A stretch of DNA of 64,000 nt. Source: Kappaphycus alvarezii. Lineage: Eukaryota; Rhodophyta; Florideophyceae; Gigartinales; Solieriaceae. The notes under the pieces were generated by a model. The model saw only the letters and a program-made list of their open reading frames with translations. It had not been told where the DNA came from and did no database searches. The number at the start of each line of letters is the position of its first letter. Position 1 is the stretch's first letter. Both the position numbers and the translations under genes were made by a program. Below, piece after piece: positions 11,131 through 23,419 of the stretch. The stretch covers positions 1 through 64,000 of the forward strand of contig NADL03000776.1 in the NCBI GenBank assembly GCA_002205965.3. The letters run 5' to 3'.

Positions 11131-12330
11131 AGAAGATATATTTCCAAGGAAAACATCTAGTTGCAATATCCATGCTCTACACCCATCGGCTAGGGGTGGA
11201 ATTGATTTGACCATTACATAGAATTTTTGGAGTCACTGTTAGTATCACCCAGATCCTTGACGCGTTCTGACATCTATTTATGCCAGAATACCATAAAAAA
11301 ATAAGCCATGAATTTGCCACACTCATCAAAATTAAGAATATCCCTAAAATTCAGATATTTTAAAAATATCTTGGAAATTCAGATACTGTAATGTATTCAA
11401 TGCTGGTCCCCTATCATGAGATATTTTCAAGTGGGTACATGTTTAGTGCCCATCAGCGTCTGCAAGCTCAGCTACCTTCTCCGAGTCACCCCGAACCCAT
11501 GCACGGCGAAAGGCGCAAAGTACTTCGACATCCCCAATGGAGTCAGATATTCGCACGCTGGCAGGTGGATTCCTATACAGCAACATTTTTAAGGAGTTGC
11601 AGCTACCCCTCAAACCGATCGAAGAAAAGTATCTCACACTAGGAATCAGTCTCAAATCAGCGGAAGCATAGCTTCAGCTGACTTTCTTGCATCTAGTGCT
11701 CAGACCAACAAGCTCTAAGGCCGTTTACTAATCTGGCTTATAACCGAGTTGGCCACATATGAATAGGCCCAATCTGGTTTAGTGTGTGGTCCTCCTGTTA
11801 CCGCCCATTAGACTTACTGCCATCCAGCATCTTTTGTTCCAACCAAACACCCATACAAAAGAAGCTGACTCATGCAGTACAAAAGGAACCCTACGAGGAG
11901 CTGCCTCAGGGCGACACCCGAACAAGAACTTTTCGGTCATCTATGAAACTACCTGGTGCCAAAGTCTGGGTCTACTGCATTCCAAGCTCAGGTATCAAAA
12001 TAGCCATTAGCACTTAGAGCTTCTCAATCTGGCTCCAGTAATTTTTCAGGTGCCCCTGTGCATGCTCCAGAAACAATGGACGTCCATGGGGACCACCTGA
12101 TCCATTGCAATTAAATAAGACAAAGAATCGCCCGCCACGACGACCAAGTATGGTTACTGGACAGCGACCTCTTCCTTGCCGCAAGCCACCCCGCCCTAAA
12201 GCCAAGTACACCAGGGGAACACAAAAACAGATCAGAAATCACGGCGAATGGTGCTACCGGGCCTACCGATTAATTCAATATTACATTGGTCAACCCCTTT
12301 GCACTCTCTTATTGAAGGATAAGGACCTTT
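11130..12330. other. Intergenic, no supported gene
   Basis: AT-rich DNA followed by a moderately GC stretch (11450-12250). A plus-strand frame at 12105-12332 has a basic, proline-rich product ('NRPPRRPSMVTGQRPLP'). I do not recognise it and do not call a gene. Confidence 0.35.
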
Positions 12331-12556
12331 AACCTCTTCACTAGATTTAACGTCGCCAACGCGGAAAATATCCCGAAATAACGGGACTTCATTCCTAGAT
12401 TACCGGGCAGGAGTCGGCTGCTTCCTGCCTCAGTCTTCTCGCCCGGCAACTGGCACCCAGATGCCGTTTCCCTCGTCACGAAGGTGGCATGTTCGGTCGC
12501 CAATAAGCCAAGAAACAATTCCTCAAGGTCACGGAAACGATCCCATAGCGGCATTC
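12330..12556 (+). pseudogene. Non-LTR retrotransposon reverse-transcriptase C-terminal fragment (copy 4, opposite strand)
   Basis: The plus-strand translation reads 'RDFIPRLPGRSRLLPASVF' then 'SPGNWHPDAVSLVTKVACSV', with one in-frame stop before it. It matches the minus-strand copy at 33.3-33.6 kb in residues and spacing ('FVAALPGSNRLLP', 'STLGGWHPGAVS', 'VARSVAN'). Nucleotide identity to that copy is also visible. The orientation is opposite to copies 1-3. Confidence 0.6.
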
Positions 12557-12559
12557 TGC

Positions 12560-15500
12560 GCTAATGGTTTCTTTGAACGCCGCATATCTGTTGACAGGGT
12601 TCCCAGCAACTAATTATATACCATTCCACAGCACGTCATTTTTTTCACCGTATTGTTTTCTCCGCCGCCGCCATACCACAGTTTATTCGAACTTTTCCCT
12701 ATGTTACCGTCCAAAACAACTCAAAATTTTATTATTAGGAAAATTAAGTAAACTAACCAACCCATTCAACCCAAAAAGTACCCCTTTTAGAAACAGGAAG
12801 AGGCAAGTCTGTGTATGAAAGAAGAATATTTTAAATGACAACATTTGATTTTCCCCGGATTTCGCCCTTGAGAGAGAAGAAGGATAAGAGGTCGAGGAAG
12901 AGTGAGAGGATGAAGAAGAGGAGGTCGGAGACCAAAGCAGGTCATACGTAAGGGGAAGGAATGAATTGGATGGAACAGGTAGTCTCAGCCATGGATCTAG
13001 TTGAAAGGACGTTAGGTGAGCTGAATTCTCTGCAGGAAGAGGCAGGAAATTGTAAGCCTTCCACGGGTATGTGCGAGGTATACATCCATACTTATGAAGT
13101 CGTTGGGAAGTACTAGGGTCTCCTTTTGAGGAATAAATTTGTTTAGTTTCGGTCAAGACCCTTTTATTGAATTATCTGAGTCCTTATAAGTCCTTTTCCA
13201 AGTTTTTTTTGTACTTCCAGTACTTTTATAGATTTATAATTTGGAAAAATATTCATACAAGCTCGATAAACTGCTTCCTACAGGAGCCGAATGGAAGTTG
13301 GGATTCAACCTCGAATAAAGAACTTGGATTACCTCTCTAGCCTCGAAGCGAGATTGAAGATCCTCTTCCTCTAAAAATTGTTAGTAGTGCAGTAAAACTT
13401 CTTTCGTTTCCATTCCCTCTTCGTTCTGGTAAAGTATATTGTAGCAATTCAGTCATATGCAAAAAATTTTATCGTTGGTAGTTGATAGCTCCTTTTTCCG
13501 TCGACGCCATTTTTCCTCTTTCACGTTTCTTACAGAAATATAATATCTGAAATCTCGTTCTTCTCTAGGCTATCAGTACTATACGGCCAGAGGAGCAGTC
13601 CGAAACACTTTTCACGACTGCTTTCGAGACAAATCTGGTGTTTAGGAGTGATTATGTAGCTCCATGCTTCTAACCAGCTGGTAGCGCTAGTAAAGCATCA
13701 GTAGGGCCTCCAGTAGCCCATTTCGTCAATTCATGGACTGAAGCGCATCAAGAATAAACATTCAGTACAACGTTACAGGCCAATGAGGCACCGGATGTAA
13801 ACGCACATGGGGACAAAAGGTTGGCTAGTACTATAAAATTTCAAATGGGAAAGCCTAAAGCATCTTGGTGGAGGACGCATTTGCAAGGCTCGCAAAAGAT
13901 TTGGGCACCGAATTTTTTCAAACATATACGCCGACAGGCAAATGAGTGATACTGATATGATCTAAAAGAGTCAAGGACGGAAATGGAGAGAAAAAGCCTT
14001 ATAAATGATGTTAACGCTATTTACGAGATCATACAGCTAAATTTCGGAGGTGGGGCCACCAGCTGGTGGCCTATCGCACTCGCCGCTATCAGCGGGGTGT
14101 CCTGATGTAGTTATGGATTAAAAACAGAGGATTTGCACCCCCCAGGCCGATTTTTAGCGACGCAGCTAAAGAATTCTTCTTTATGCATATCTTGGGTAAA
14201 ACCAATTTGGCCAAAATAATCGACTAAATTAATTGTTGTTATTCTACAAATGCTGATGCTCATAACATGCTTTAAGACCTTTCAATATCTAAAATTATGG
14301 ATAAAGTTGCCCAATGGCGACGGCACTAAATTAGAATCTCGAAAAGATGGGAGAGCTAGTTACAAAAGAACTGACTGGGTGCCAAACTGACCACGCTGGC
14401 CTCCTCTTTCTCCGTATTGCCTTCCTTTCAAACCTTTTGGGCTATAAACGGCTTTATTGTGAGTTTAAATTGTACAGGTAGTTCTTAATGAGTTTGGGAC
14501 TGCTGAAGAGACCTATTTCATCAAACAGGAGGAACAATAAATATCTTTTCCGGACATGGGTATTTATATCGCTTCAAATACTGTAAAGAGAGTTGGTACT
14601 ATGGAAAAACCATCTGGCGACGCATTTTTAAAGTAATTTTTGTCGCTATGAGCCATTTTTTGTGTAGTGCAATGAGTAGTGCGTTTTTGTTCCCATCGTG
14701 TTGCGGAATCCAGTCAAAAAATGAGGGAAACAACATACACAAACACCGAAACGAGGAGTATGTTCGTTTTTTATCTTTATCTTTAAATGTGCTGCCATGA
14801 AGGAGCACAGATGTCCAATAGGGAGGAGAAGTTCGGGTTGTAGGGAGGTGGTAATTTTTTTTGACGTCTAGACTATATAGTTTTCTTTTGGTTTGCAAAA
14901 CCGAACCGAGAGCCGTGATGTATTAGAATATTGAGAAGTATCAGAGATAAATAAACGACGACTTTAGGGTTGCAAACTGGACAAGAAGAGATGCAGAATA
15001 TGATCAGTGCATTATTTGGAGATTTGGATGTTGTTGCCAACGTCAAACCTGAAGTTTCTGTTTTTATGTAGAAGCTTGGGTACGGAGCGTAATCGGTACG
15101 TAGAATACTACAATAACAATAAAATGAGAAGGGAAGTATGGAATAAAGAGGGGCAGAGAGAGAGTTAACTCGGATGAGTGACCATTCTATAGCCAAATTT
15201 CCAGTTCAAAAGGAATTGCAGAGACAAAAGTTGGAGGTCAAGCTCAGAGCCAACAACAGGGTTTCTGTTCATTCTAGGGCCCTCTTGTCCCGGTAAATGT
15301 AAATAATTGTTATCAAGGCTAGCTCTATCCACCACTGCATGGTGATTAAAGTCTATGCCAGCTAAGTTATAAATATCAAAACTAGAGAAGTTAAGTGGAC
15401 CCGTGGCCGAAAAAGTGGGTTTCAACTTCGAGAACATCAGTTCCAATTTGGGGGTCGAGTAGTCCGGACCGTTTATCCTCTGGCCCTCAAGTATGTGTAC

Positions 15501-17600
15501 AGTTCCAAGTGATAAATTTATATGGCATCAGTATGAAAGGGTCCGACCATATTGCTAGCTAAGAAAGAAGATTATTGCATTCAGTATCTACTGAAGACTA
15601 TGCTCGTACTAACTATGCTGGTAATACTTATCAGGATTTGAATCGCTTTACCATGCGCATGGGGTCCCGCGAGAGGATCGCTTGGGCAATGGATGGCTAC
15701 AGGGCGCAAATCAGTCACTAGTAGATATGGCGGCGGGGATACCGGGTGTCGAGTGAAACTTGGACGTCAAATGCGGGAAAAATACTCAATGAAGGCCTGG
15801 TACAGAGGGAAGGCACCCAGAGAGTCAAACGACAGGGATAGACATGTGAAATTTGGCACAGAGGATGATTGAGCTCAGGGAGCGGGAGGGATCGGGCGAT
15901 GTTGCGTTCTGGTGTTTAACATTGCCGCCATCCCTTGATTCTGCAGCGCCACCGGAAACATGGGTATCCTTGGTGTAGACTGGGGCTTTTAACGGCGAGC
16001 GAACAGTGATGGTGGCACATGGAATGGGCGCAGCGCTGCGCCTTCCGGGGATTGGAGGGGTTGTAACAGAATATTTGCAGGCAGGAGCTCATTGACCGTA
16101 ACGAGGAGTGGGACCTAGTGCCGAGTATCTAGACTCGCGGCACGGTTAACATGAATCCCGAAATCATGATAAAGCAAATAATGGCGGCGATGACTGCGGA
16201 TTCGAGAAAAAGTTCGACTCGGTAGGGTTCACTTCTCGTGAAACTTTGAATATTTTTAATACAATAACCTCTCTCAATAAATTAAATGGTTATCCCAGCG
16301 AAATATTAAGTATGCTGTTTGGATAAATCTGAGATTTTTTAAGTAGTTGCAGACGCCAGTCTCTTATCCCTGTGATACCACCTTCTTTCCTTCGATGAAT
16401 GTAATTATTTTCCTTTGTTTCCTGATGGGGGGAGCTTCAATTCGGAGCTCACGGTTGTAGTATTCGCGATGAAACTTTTCGGATCGGTGGCTTGCAACTC
16501 GAGGTTTCTATCAGGCCGTTGCTTCGATATATCCACTTCCAGTCGTGATTCCAAGGTGAGGCTTGATTTAATGCTCACCGGTCTTGTCTATTTGATGTCC
16601 GCGGGGTGCAAGAAGAATCGCGGTCATCCCTCCTCTCCTCTTGCCTAATGAAGTCGATGGCAGGCGTTGATGCGTAAGAGTAGGTCTCTGTAGGCCTTGT
16701 CTATCGGCACTGGGCGTTATATCGAAGTATCAAAGTAAAACAGAATGTTATAAACCGCTTGCACCGGACAGACAGGCAAATCCAATAGATATTTTGGCGT
16801 TCTGTCGGATTGGAAGAACTAGAAAAATTGACAGACCTTTTTCGATATATCAGGTGTGGGGTGTCTGGCGCACACCAGATAATTGAAGGTTGAACTGGTT
16901 ATTGATGCTTACAGGTCAGGCTGGAGCTTCAGACACGGATTTATATAGACAGCTCACTTTTTCAGAATCACTCTAAACAGTACACGAATAAAATATTTTG
17001 ATTAAAAAATAGTCCCACCAGTAGTGAATTCACCCATTCTACTTCCATGCAAGCACCCGTACTGTAGTCGTGCAATAATTCGTGGCTCAAGTTTGTGCGC
17101 ATAGTGTATTTCCATGCTGTCTACGAATTTTGAAACAACAGTAACGGCCGAGAATATGGCAGCTTAGATCGGCGGGATGTCCCCGAAGGGTGTCCGATGG
17201 GCGGGTACAGTGGTAAAAGGTCAGAGGCACAGAGTCTTCGTATGCGGGCAGTTTGAAGTGACAGCGGAGAATGGTGATTCAGTTCGCATTTTGCACCCTT
17301 TGTTGCTTCCGTATAGAGGTCGAAAAGGAATGACGCAGCGGGGCTGCGGTGAAACGCCAGGCTGCGGATGCGATGTAATATTTAGGGGCTTCTGTGATCG
17401 ATCGGGTTGAGGGCGGCCTACAAGGCGGCTTCGTGCCAACGATTACCTGCTCGCACCTTTTCTGCACCTACCCGAGAATGTTTAGAGTGTTGGCGTGTGA
17501 AGAAGCTAGAGTGATAGGGTCAAGGGCGAGAGGTCGACGAGGCCTGGGATTAACAGGATGAAATGGAGGAACGGAATCAAAGGTGGTTGATAGTATCATT
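12560..17600. other. Five kilobases without a supported gene
   Basis: No domain or motif is recognised in any frame. Frames of about 75-150 codons (e.g. minus 12704-13156, 14599-14898, 15165-15446; plus 17177-17410) have no family features. A perfect 16-bp palindrome GGCGCAGCGCTGCGCC lies at 16027-16042 inside a GC-rich patch (15650-16240). The segment lies between the two diverged repeats at 10.7 and 17.6 kb and may be a dead element. Confidence 0.4.
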
Positions 17601-17619
17601 TATATAGATAACAGTGCCT

Positions 17620-18060
17620 GGTATGGCAAACAGGCTATGTGAGTTTTATCTACTCTGATTGATAGAAGAAACTCACCGAGGATGAGATTTTCAAAATCGA
17701 ATATCCTAGAATGGAGATTTTTGCAAGCGATAAGAGCTATACCAAAGTATAGTTATGGGAAAGAGAAAAGGTAGATTAGGAATGGGGTCGAGGGGCTACA
17801 TGGTAGTATAAAATGGGCAGGGTATATCACCTATGCTCATGAAAAACCGTAAAATAAATGCTTCTTAGGGTAGAAGTTGATCTTTTACTCTTGAAATACT
17901 TGATCCTGCCCTTGAAGTTGTCTCCAAATTGCTGTTCCTGTTCTAGAGGAAGCAGAATAATAAGTTCATATAGACTCTTTAGCTAACTCTAATGTCTAAA
18001 CAAATATACTGATTAGCATAAAATCCATTAAAGGGAATCTTGTGGACGAGAAAGACTAGC
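17620..18060. repeat. Diverged dispersed repeat, copy 2 (possible LTR)
   Basis: Matches 10700-11130 in the same orientation. Its left edge ('GCCTGGTATGGCAAACAGGC') also has a short relative at 19045-19100 ('TCTGGTATCAGAAAAAGGC'), so the family has at least three members here. Confidence 0.55.
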
Positions 18061-18484
18061 AGTAGAAACTATCTGGATAAATATCTACCCACCTTAGTTC
18101 TCGAGACTAGAACGAAAAATTCCTCCAAAATACCGATAACACCAATTTAATCCCTCATATTTCCATCTGACCGCCCAGAATGATAAATAAACTCCTCATA
18201 TATGTCAAGATCCTCCAATTATTCCTCATTACCCTCAAAATACGCTTCATACCGGGCAGAGGAGTACGAGATTAAGATTAATACCTCCGCAATGATCAGA
18301 GTACCCTGCCGCACTTACCCAGTGCTGCCTTCTTCACAGCAAGCGAGGGGTTCTAGCTGTTGCTATCCTATTTCTGTTAGTCAAGGTCGCTCATTTGAGA
18401 ATTCGTCGCTGTTTTCGTCGCCTTCTGTAAGCCCATCGCTTCCAAGTGGAGTTTTTCAACCCGCTTATTTCCTGGCATTCAGAA

Positions 18485-18602
18485 GTTTCAATGGGGGGAT
18501 TTTATCCCGTCCCCTTTGCTGGAGTAGGCATTGGTTAAGCCGTTTCCAGGTTGTTTCTGTTTAGCAGACCCAATTAAAATTTTTAATAAAGTTCTCAGTT
18601 CC
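18485..18602. repeat. Dispersed non-coding repeat, copy 2
   Basis: Diverged copy of 2975-3090 in the same orientation. Confidence 0.6.
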
Positions 18603-18889
18603 CCGCGTCCCAGAAAACTTTTGCCCTGACTTCTTGCCCTCTAATAGATATCATTCAGTGTACAAGTCATAGACAGAGAGTAAATGATGTTGTTTGAATA
18701 TGTTATGGGTCCAGATTAACTCAAACCGACGATCGCGGGTTCGAGCCTCGCCCTAGTACACTGCGTTAAATATCTACTCCAGCTCCTTTCATTTAAATTA
18801 CAGCAGTACTATAGAGGGGGAGTAATTTGAGCAGCTTTACTGATTGTAGATGTTAAAAGGCTATTTAAATAGACTGCTGGGGCAGTTCT

Positions 18890-19020
18890 TTGTATTAAAG
18901 AGTCTAAAAAGGAGGCAGAGTCGGGTTGGACGATATCATACGGATGATGTGCGGCCAGCCATAAGGCATGGTTCTTGGATAAAGCCGTTATCACAGCGTG
19001 TCTTTGCATAAGAAAAGGGT
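18890..19020 (-). pseudogene. Non-LTR retrotransposon 3' fragment (copy 5)
   Basis: Nucleotide similarity to 7370-7470 and 8310-8420: a 'GGAGGCAGAGTC'-like start and a 'CAGCGTGTCTTTGCATAAG' block matching 'CAGCGTGCCTTTGCGTGAAG'. Only the last part of the tail is left. Confidence 0.5.
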
Positions 19021-19099
19021 TCCCGTGAGTGCTGAATATAGAAATTTGAGTGTCTGGTATCAGAAAAAGGCTATGTGCGTATTGCCTAATCGTAACAGA

Positions 19100-20500
19100 A
19101 ATTCGAATTCAATGATAACTGTACTGCAATGTACAGTTATTTTGCAGTCCTAAACTGCTTGTAAAAAGACTATCGTAAAAGGAGTTTGAGGAGCTTTGAT
19201 CAGCTACGAGGCGCGATATCCAATTCAACGTAAAATTATGGGCGGATTCTCCCCCTTGGGAATCAAAGTTGCACCGCTTTATTAATACCGAAACTCCCAA
19301 CCCTCTTCGGCTGGAGCTTCAGTACACCATCTGGGTCTGGGCTTGTGCTAATTTCAGCATCAACCGCTTGCGATTCCTGCAAGGCTAGTACCAAGCTATT
19401 GCATACATAGCTTGGTCCTGCGTTCATCATTTACGACGAACCGCTCAACAATACCACCTCTAATACAGTTTAGCTGAATTTTACATGGTTAGGTACACCA
19501 TTGCGACTATACACTCAGCACAAACAACTCAAATATAGTTCTTCTGTGTGTAATGTGGCTAACAAACTCTTAGAATACCACTAACGACTCAGTACTACCA
19601 CCTAAAGTGCAATCCAGCCGTGTTTTACTCCTAAAATATTAGATTAACCACAGAAAATTCAAATTAATAGGCATATTTACATTCTGGTTTGGCAAATAGC
19701 CTTTGAAAGCTTCCTAAAATTTTCGGCACAAAATCGACAAACTAAATGGCAAATGCTTATAGTCACACAGACAAATTACAAAAATCCAGTCACAATGCAT
19801 ATTACAAATTCACAACAGTAACTATATAAGTCAGATGGAGCGTTCGTCGTTCCGATAATAAACAGAATGTGGTGTTGGAAATGTTAAACAAGGACTTGCA
19901 CACATCGGGATCCGTGTCCTCGGAAGAGGAAGAGTAAATATAATTGGAGGGAAAGGAAGCGATTCGCGCCGTGTTACTCGAATCGAAGCTGAAAAGTTTC
20001 AAGAAGAAGTAACAGGAGTAATTTTGAACACAATAGAGAGACAATTTCAAACATATCCCTAATGCCAGAATTTTCTGATCGATTTATCGCTCGGTAAATA
20101 TGACCGTTTACTAGTTAGGCGCTCGTCGCCATTTCACATTTCTGCTTTGATGGACCGCATGTCCACGTTGTAAACGTGCTTCCCACGAAGTTTGGGCGCG
20201 TGAGAAGGGTTATTACAGCAGCACGAAAGGCTTCAATTTGGGGTTCTATAGTGGGTTGAAGGGACTCAAAAAATTACCTCTCGATCCATATATCGATCCA
20301 TAGGGCCACTTTACTCCACATACCAAGCCTTTCAACAATGATACTGTTCTGAGTATACTTCCCCCTCCTGCGCCTCTTTCGAAGCGTAGGATCTTGGTTG
20401 TCATTAGCAGCAGACCGGCGGCTTTTAGATTACCGCGTAGGCCTAGATTGTCGTACCTCTTCCGGTGCATTCCCAGTTATTTGTCCGTTCTCTTCCGTTG
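19100..20500. other. Intergenic, no supported gene
   Basis: AT-rich, with no recognisable coding motif on either strand. It contains the 3' flank of the large transposase pseudogene. Confidence 0.4.
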
Positions 20501-20502
20501 CA

Positions 20503-23412
20503 TTAGCAGGAAATTGTTCCTTCATAACCCTCTGCCCCATTCCCACTTTCATCAGTACTACCACTCCCAGCCTCATCATTTCCATCACCTATAGTTGCTT
20601 GGGCCAAGGCTGTCGCTGTCGCGGCCATTAAAGCAGTTCTTGAAGCGCGACTGCTACCAGCAGTGAGAAATCTTTCCGTGCTTCTACTACTTCCTCTACT
20701 GGCATTTTCGGGCGTTAAGAGCAAGACTAGTTCTTTGTGACCATGCCAAATAATCCAACAAGAGACCCTTAGACCTTCATGAACCCTAATACGTAAGTTC
20801 GCAGCACACAAGGAGCAGTGGTACGAAGAGCGATGTCCTCGATTCGGAGGAGGGTTCTGACCACACAAAGCGCAACAAAGAGACTTGTCTTGAATAGGCT
20901 CATGACCTTGAACAACAGTTCTTAGCATGAAACCATCTGCGCTGTTAACGAAAACGATGCGCTTGTTCTTCCGATCATGGGCAAGTCTTACTAGCCTCTT
21001 AATTTATTCCTTCGAAAGGCTACAAGATTGAGCGTTAGTACATTCCTCCTCCACTGGAAGAACTGATTCAACTCCAACAAGTGGTGTTGATGCATAACCA
21101 AGCAGCTCTTGTGACACATCCAACATAAAATTGTTAGTCGCTTGCATTTTGTTGAGCAAGTTGCGATAGCCATACAAAGACCGAAAAGTGTCTGCAGATT
21201 CCAATAAGTCCCGCCTCTCAAACATGCGCCATCCTATAAAGGCATTGATTTCAAAAGTCTTTATAGTTTGCGAGACAATCTTCTGCTCCCAATAAAAATG
21301 CGACGACTGTGACCTTAGGTTGGCTCGCATTTGACTAGCTCCATCGACGCCTCCCTTCGGCTTCGAGTAAAAGCTCTGCGATGCATGCTTAAATAGTTTC
21401 AGCGGAACAAGAGGCCCTTTTTCCCTTACATTCTGATCAACATTACACCAAAAAGGAAGCCTCCTCGTAAGCTTTTCAGCTTGTTCTGGCGTGAGGTAGG
21501 CTGGGGCTGAAGGATCAGCCAAGTGAGCCCATTTGACTATGCAACCTACAGTTGTAACCAAAGCATGATGTGAGGCCTGCAATACAGACATGGGGCACCG
21601 AAACAAAACAATGTAAAGTATTACAGTCTCCGTTGCACAAAAATAAAGTCCTAAACCAATTCCGAGAATGAGCAATTGATGCAGTACTTGACCCATATGT
21701 TCCCTTGGGATATACTTACGAAAGTCGGCATCCCCAACATCGCAACAAATGAGATCAGTGGTCGATAGAGTGGCAGAAGTCCCAAGTGTTGACGCAGCTA
21801 CCCGTGTCTTAATTTCTACAAAGGCAAGGACATAGTTCTACTCCCCTTTTTCAAGCGTCCCTTCCAATACTACATCCCAATTGGGAAACAAGCTCTTCTC
21901 CCAAAGTGCTATACCGTCCGGAGAGCAAGCAAGAAAACAGCCATCCTTTTTCGCAACCGTTCTAACGTCAAAAAATTCCTTCAAAAACTCCTTCGATCGC
22001 AATGCACATAAGACTGGTTCCTCATTGATACTGCCTCGCATCATTGCTTCCGAAGAGAGTGTCGAGCTAAACCAACCATTATAAAACAAACAGAACCCCT
22101 GTTGACAGTCACGATCTGCACCATTAGCTGCTCCACCCAAACCTAGCTTCGTCCTTACCTCACCATTTCCCAACAGCACAGTACCAGCATTTGTTCTATT
22201 TATTCTAAATTGTCGCTAGACAAACCAGTCAGCGCAGCGTTGCCGAATTGTTATGGCATCACAAAAAGTCAGTACGGCATCTTCAACAACCTTCTGCACA
22301 GTCTGATAAGCTTCGTTGACGTTCCTTGAGCGGTAGAGGAGCGAACTGTTCAAGTCGGCACCAGTCTTAGCAACTGCAATCCAATTGTTGAGTGAATTTT
22401 GCACAATGGGTGGAACTGTGTCCAGAAACCTTAATACCTTTGCAAACTTGTTGGTACCCCCTTCCCTCACAGCGACAACTGCCATTTTGTTTTGCCCAAC
22501 CCGACGCCCATTAGCTCCAGCAAACTTTGTAGCAAAGAATGAAGCTGGCCCCAGCGAAAACTTTTCATTAATGACAAACTCCTTTCTCCTGTCAAAATCA
22601 AATTCTTGCTCCATCCTGCCGGATGAAGAAGCCCGCCCCTCGACGGGGGTCACTGTAGCTTGATCACTACTACCTGGTTCAGTCGTCACTAGATCCCGCG
22701 CAACCTCACTACCAGTAACCAACTCGTTTTCACCCCCCACATCTTCCTTGTCATTCAAATCTCCCCTTGAAGGATTAAAGAAAGAAGTCGCAACAAATGG
22801 ATGTGCTCGCAAGAATTGGTCGGACATTACGAAGGCCGATGCAACTCCGAACTCTGACTAGAGCTGCATAAAAGACTACTTCCCATAACCACGATCTGCG
22901 GTGACAATACAACTGCTGCCTGAAATGAATATTCCCGTAAAGTCTGCCTCCATTTGAGAGCTCTAACAAGCATCGGAGCTCAACAAAGATACTTTGCTAG
23001 GATCTTCATATCTTCTACCCCCCCGACGCACATTAGACCGTCCCCTACCTCTTCTTCTCCCTGCATTGCTACCCCCAGATGCAGCTGATGCAGCTGATGC
23101 CCTTCCACCTCTTCCCCTTGATCCGCTTGCTGAAGTGGCTCTTCTCCTGCTTGCCGCTGCAACATTTCGCCCTCTACCTCTACCACCACGCCCAACTCTT
23201 GTCAAAACACCACCACAAGCAAGACCTTTTGACCCAGCGATACTTCCAAGGCCACCACCTTCCAATCCATCCTGCTCAGCATTTGCAGATACCGATCCCC
23301 TCCCTCCACTGCCAGTTACGTTCCTCTCACCTCTCCTTGGTGCGAGTGGGGGACTTACAGAGTCTGTAACACGAGCCCCTGAGGGGTCGTGACGACTTGA
23401 AGGGTGATTTAT
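20503..23412 (-). pseudogene. PiggyBac-like transposase with embedded PD-(D/E)XK nuclease; one frame interrupted by nonsense codons
   Basis: From 23412 to 20503 a single minus-strand frame stays protein-like for about 970 codons. It is interrupted only by TAG at 22963, 22876, 22858, 22216 and 21838 and TAA at 21004 (left plus-strand coordinate of each), then ends with TAA at 20503. Order: Gly/Arg-rich (RGG-like) N-terminus (23400-23010); 'SSCIVTADRGYGK' near 22880-22920, likely one DDE-core Asp; 'FVMSDQFLRAHPFV'; an acidic loop; 'MAVVAVREGGTNKFAKVLRF'; a YqaJ-like nuclease (about 21600-22060); 'YSKPKGGVDGASQM' (about 21343), the GGVD block typical of the last PiggyBac Asp; 'FEINAFIGWRMF'; and a C-terminal Cys/His finger (CALC, CSLC, CW..WH; about 20735-20890), as in PiggyBac relatives. 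No ATG opens the frame and the first catalytic Asp block is not found, so the copy is defective. All stops could derive from CAG, CAA or TGG by C-to-T or G-to-A changes. Confidence 0.7.
21600..22060 (-). other. YqaJ/lambda-exonuclease-like PD-(D/E)XK nuclease domain inside the transposase frame
   Basis: The domain shows the four expected marks in order: an early Glu in 'MRGSINEEPVL'; 'FLACSPDGIA' with the PD Asp; 'LAFVEIKTRVA' with the E-x-K pair (E codon 21814-21816); and a later Gln in 'REHMGQVLHQLL'. The spacing suits YqaJ-type recombination exonucleases. A TAG at 21838-21840 falls between PD and ExK; otherwise the catalytic set is complete. It lies between the 'TADRGYGK' and 'KGGVDG' blocks, in the position of an insertion domain of a DDE transposase. 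The function (for example end processing or donor cleavage) is inferred, not shown. Confidence 0.65.
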
Positions 23413-23419
23413 TTACTGC

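Noticed and set aside
12704-13156. Minus-strand 150-codon frame, Ser-rich
   Set aside because: Low-complexity product, no family feature, non-coding-like flanks.
15970-16140. 'AACGGCGAGCGAACAG' resembles the start of a large-subunit rRNA
   Set aside because: The following sequence does not keep the expected rRNA blocks; a short chance match is more likely.
18725-18775. 'GCGGGTTCGAGCCTCGCCC' looks like a tRNA T-arm / B box
   Set aside because: No matching acceptor stem, D arm or anticodon arm could be built upstream; perhaps a tRNA-derived scrap.
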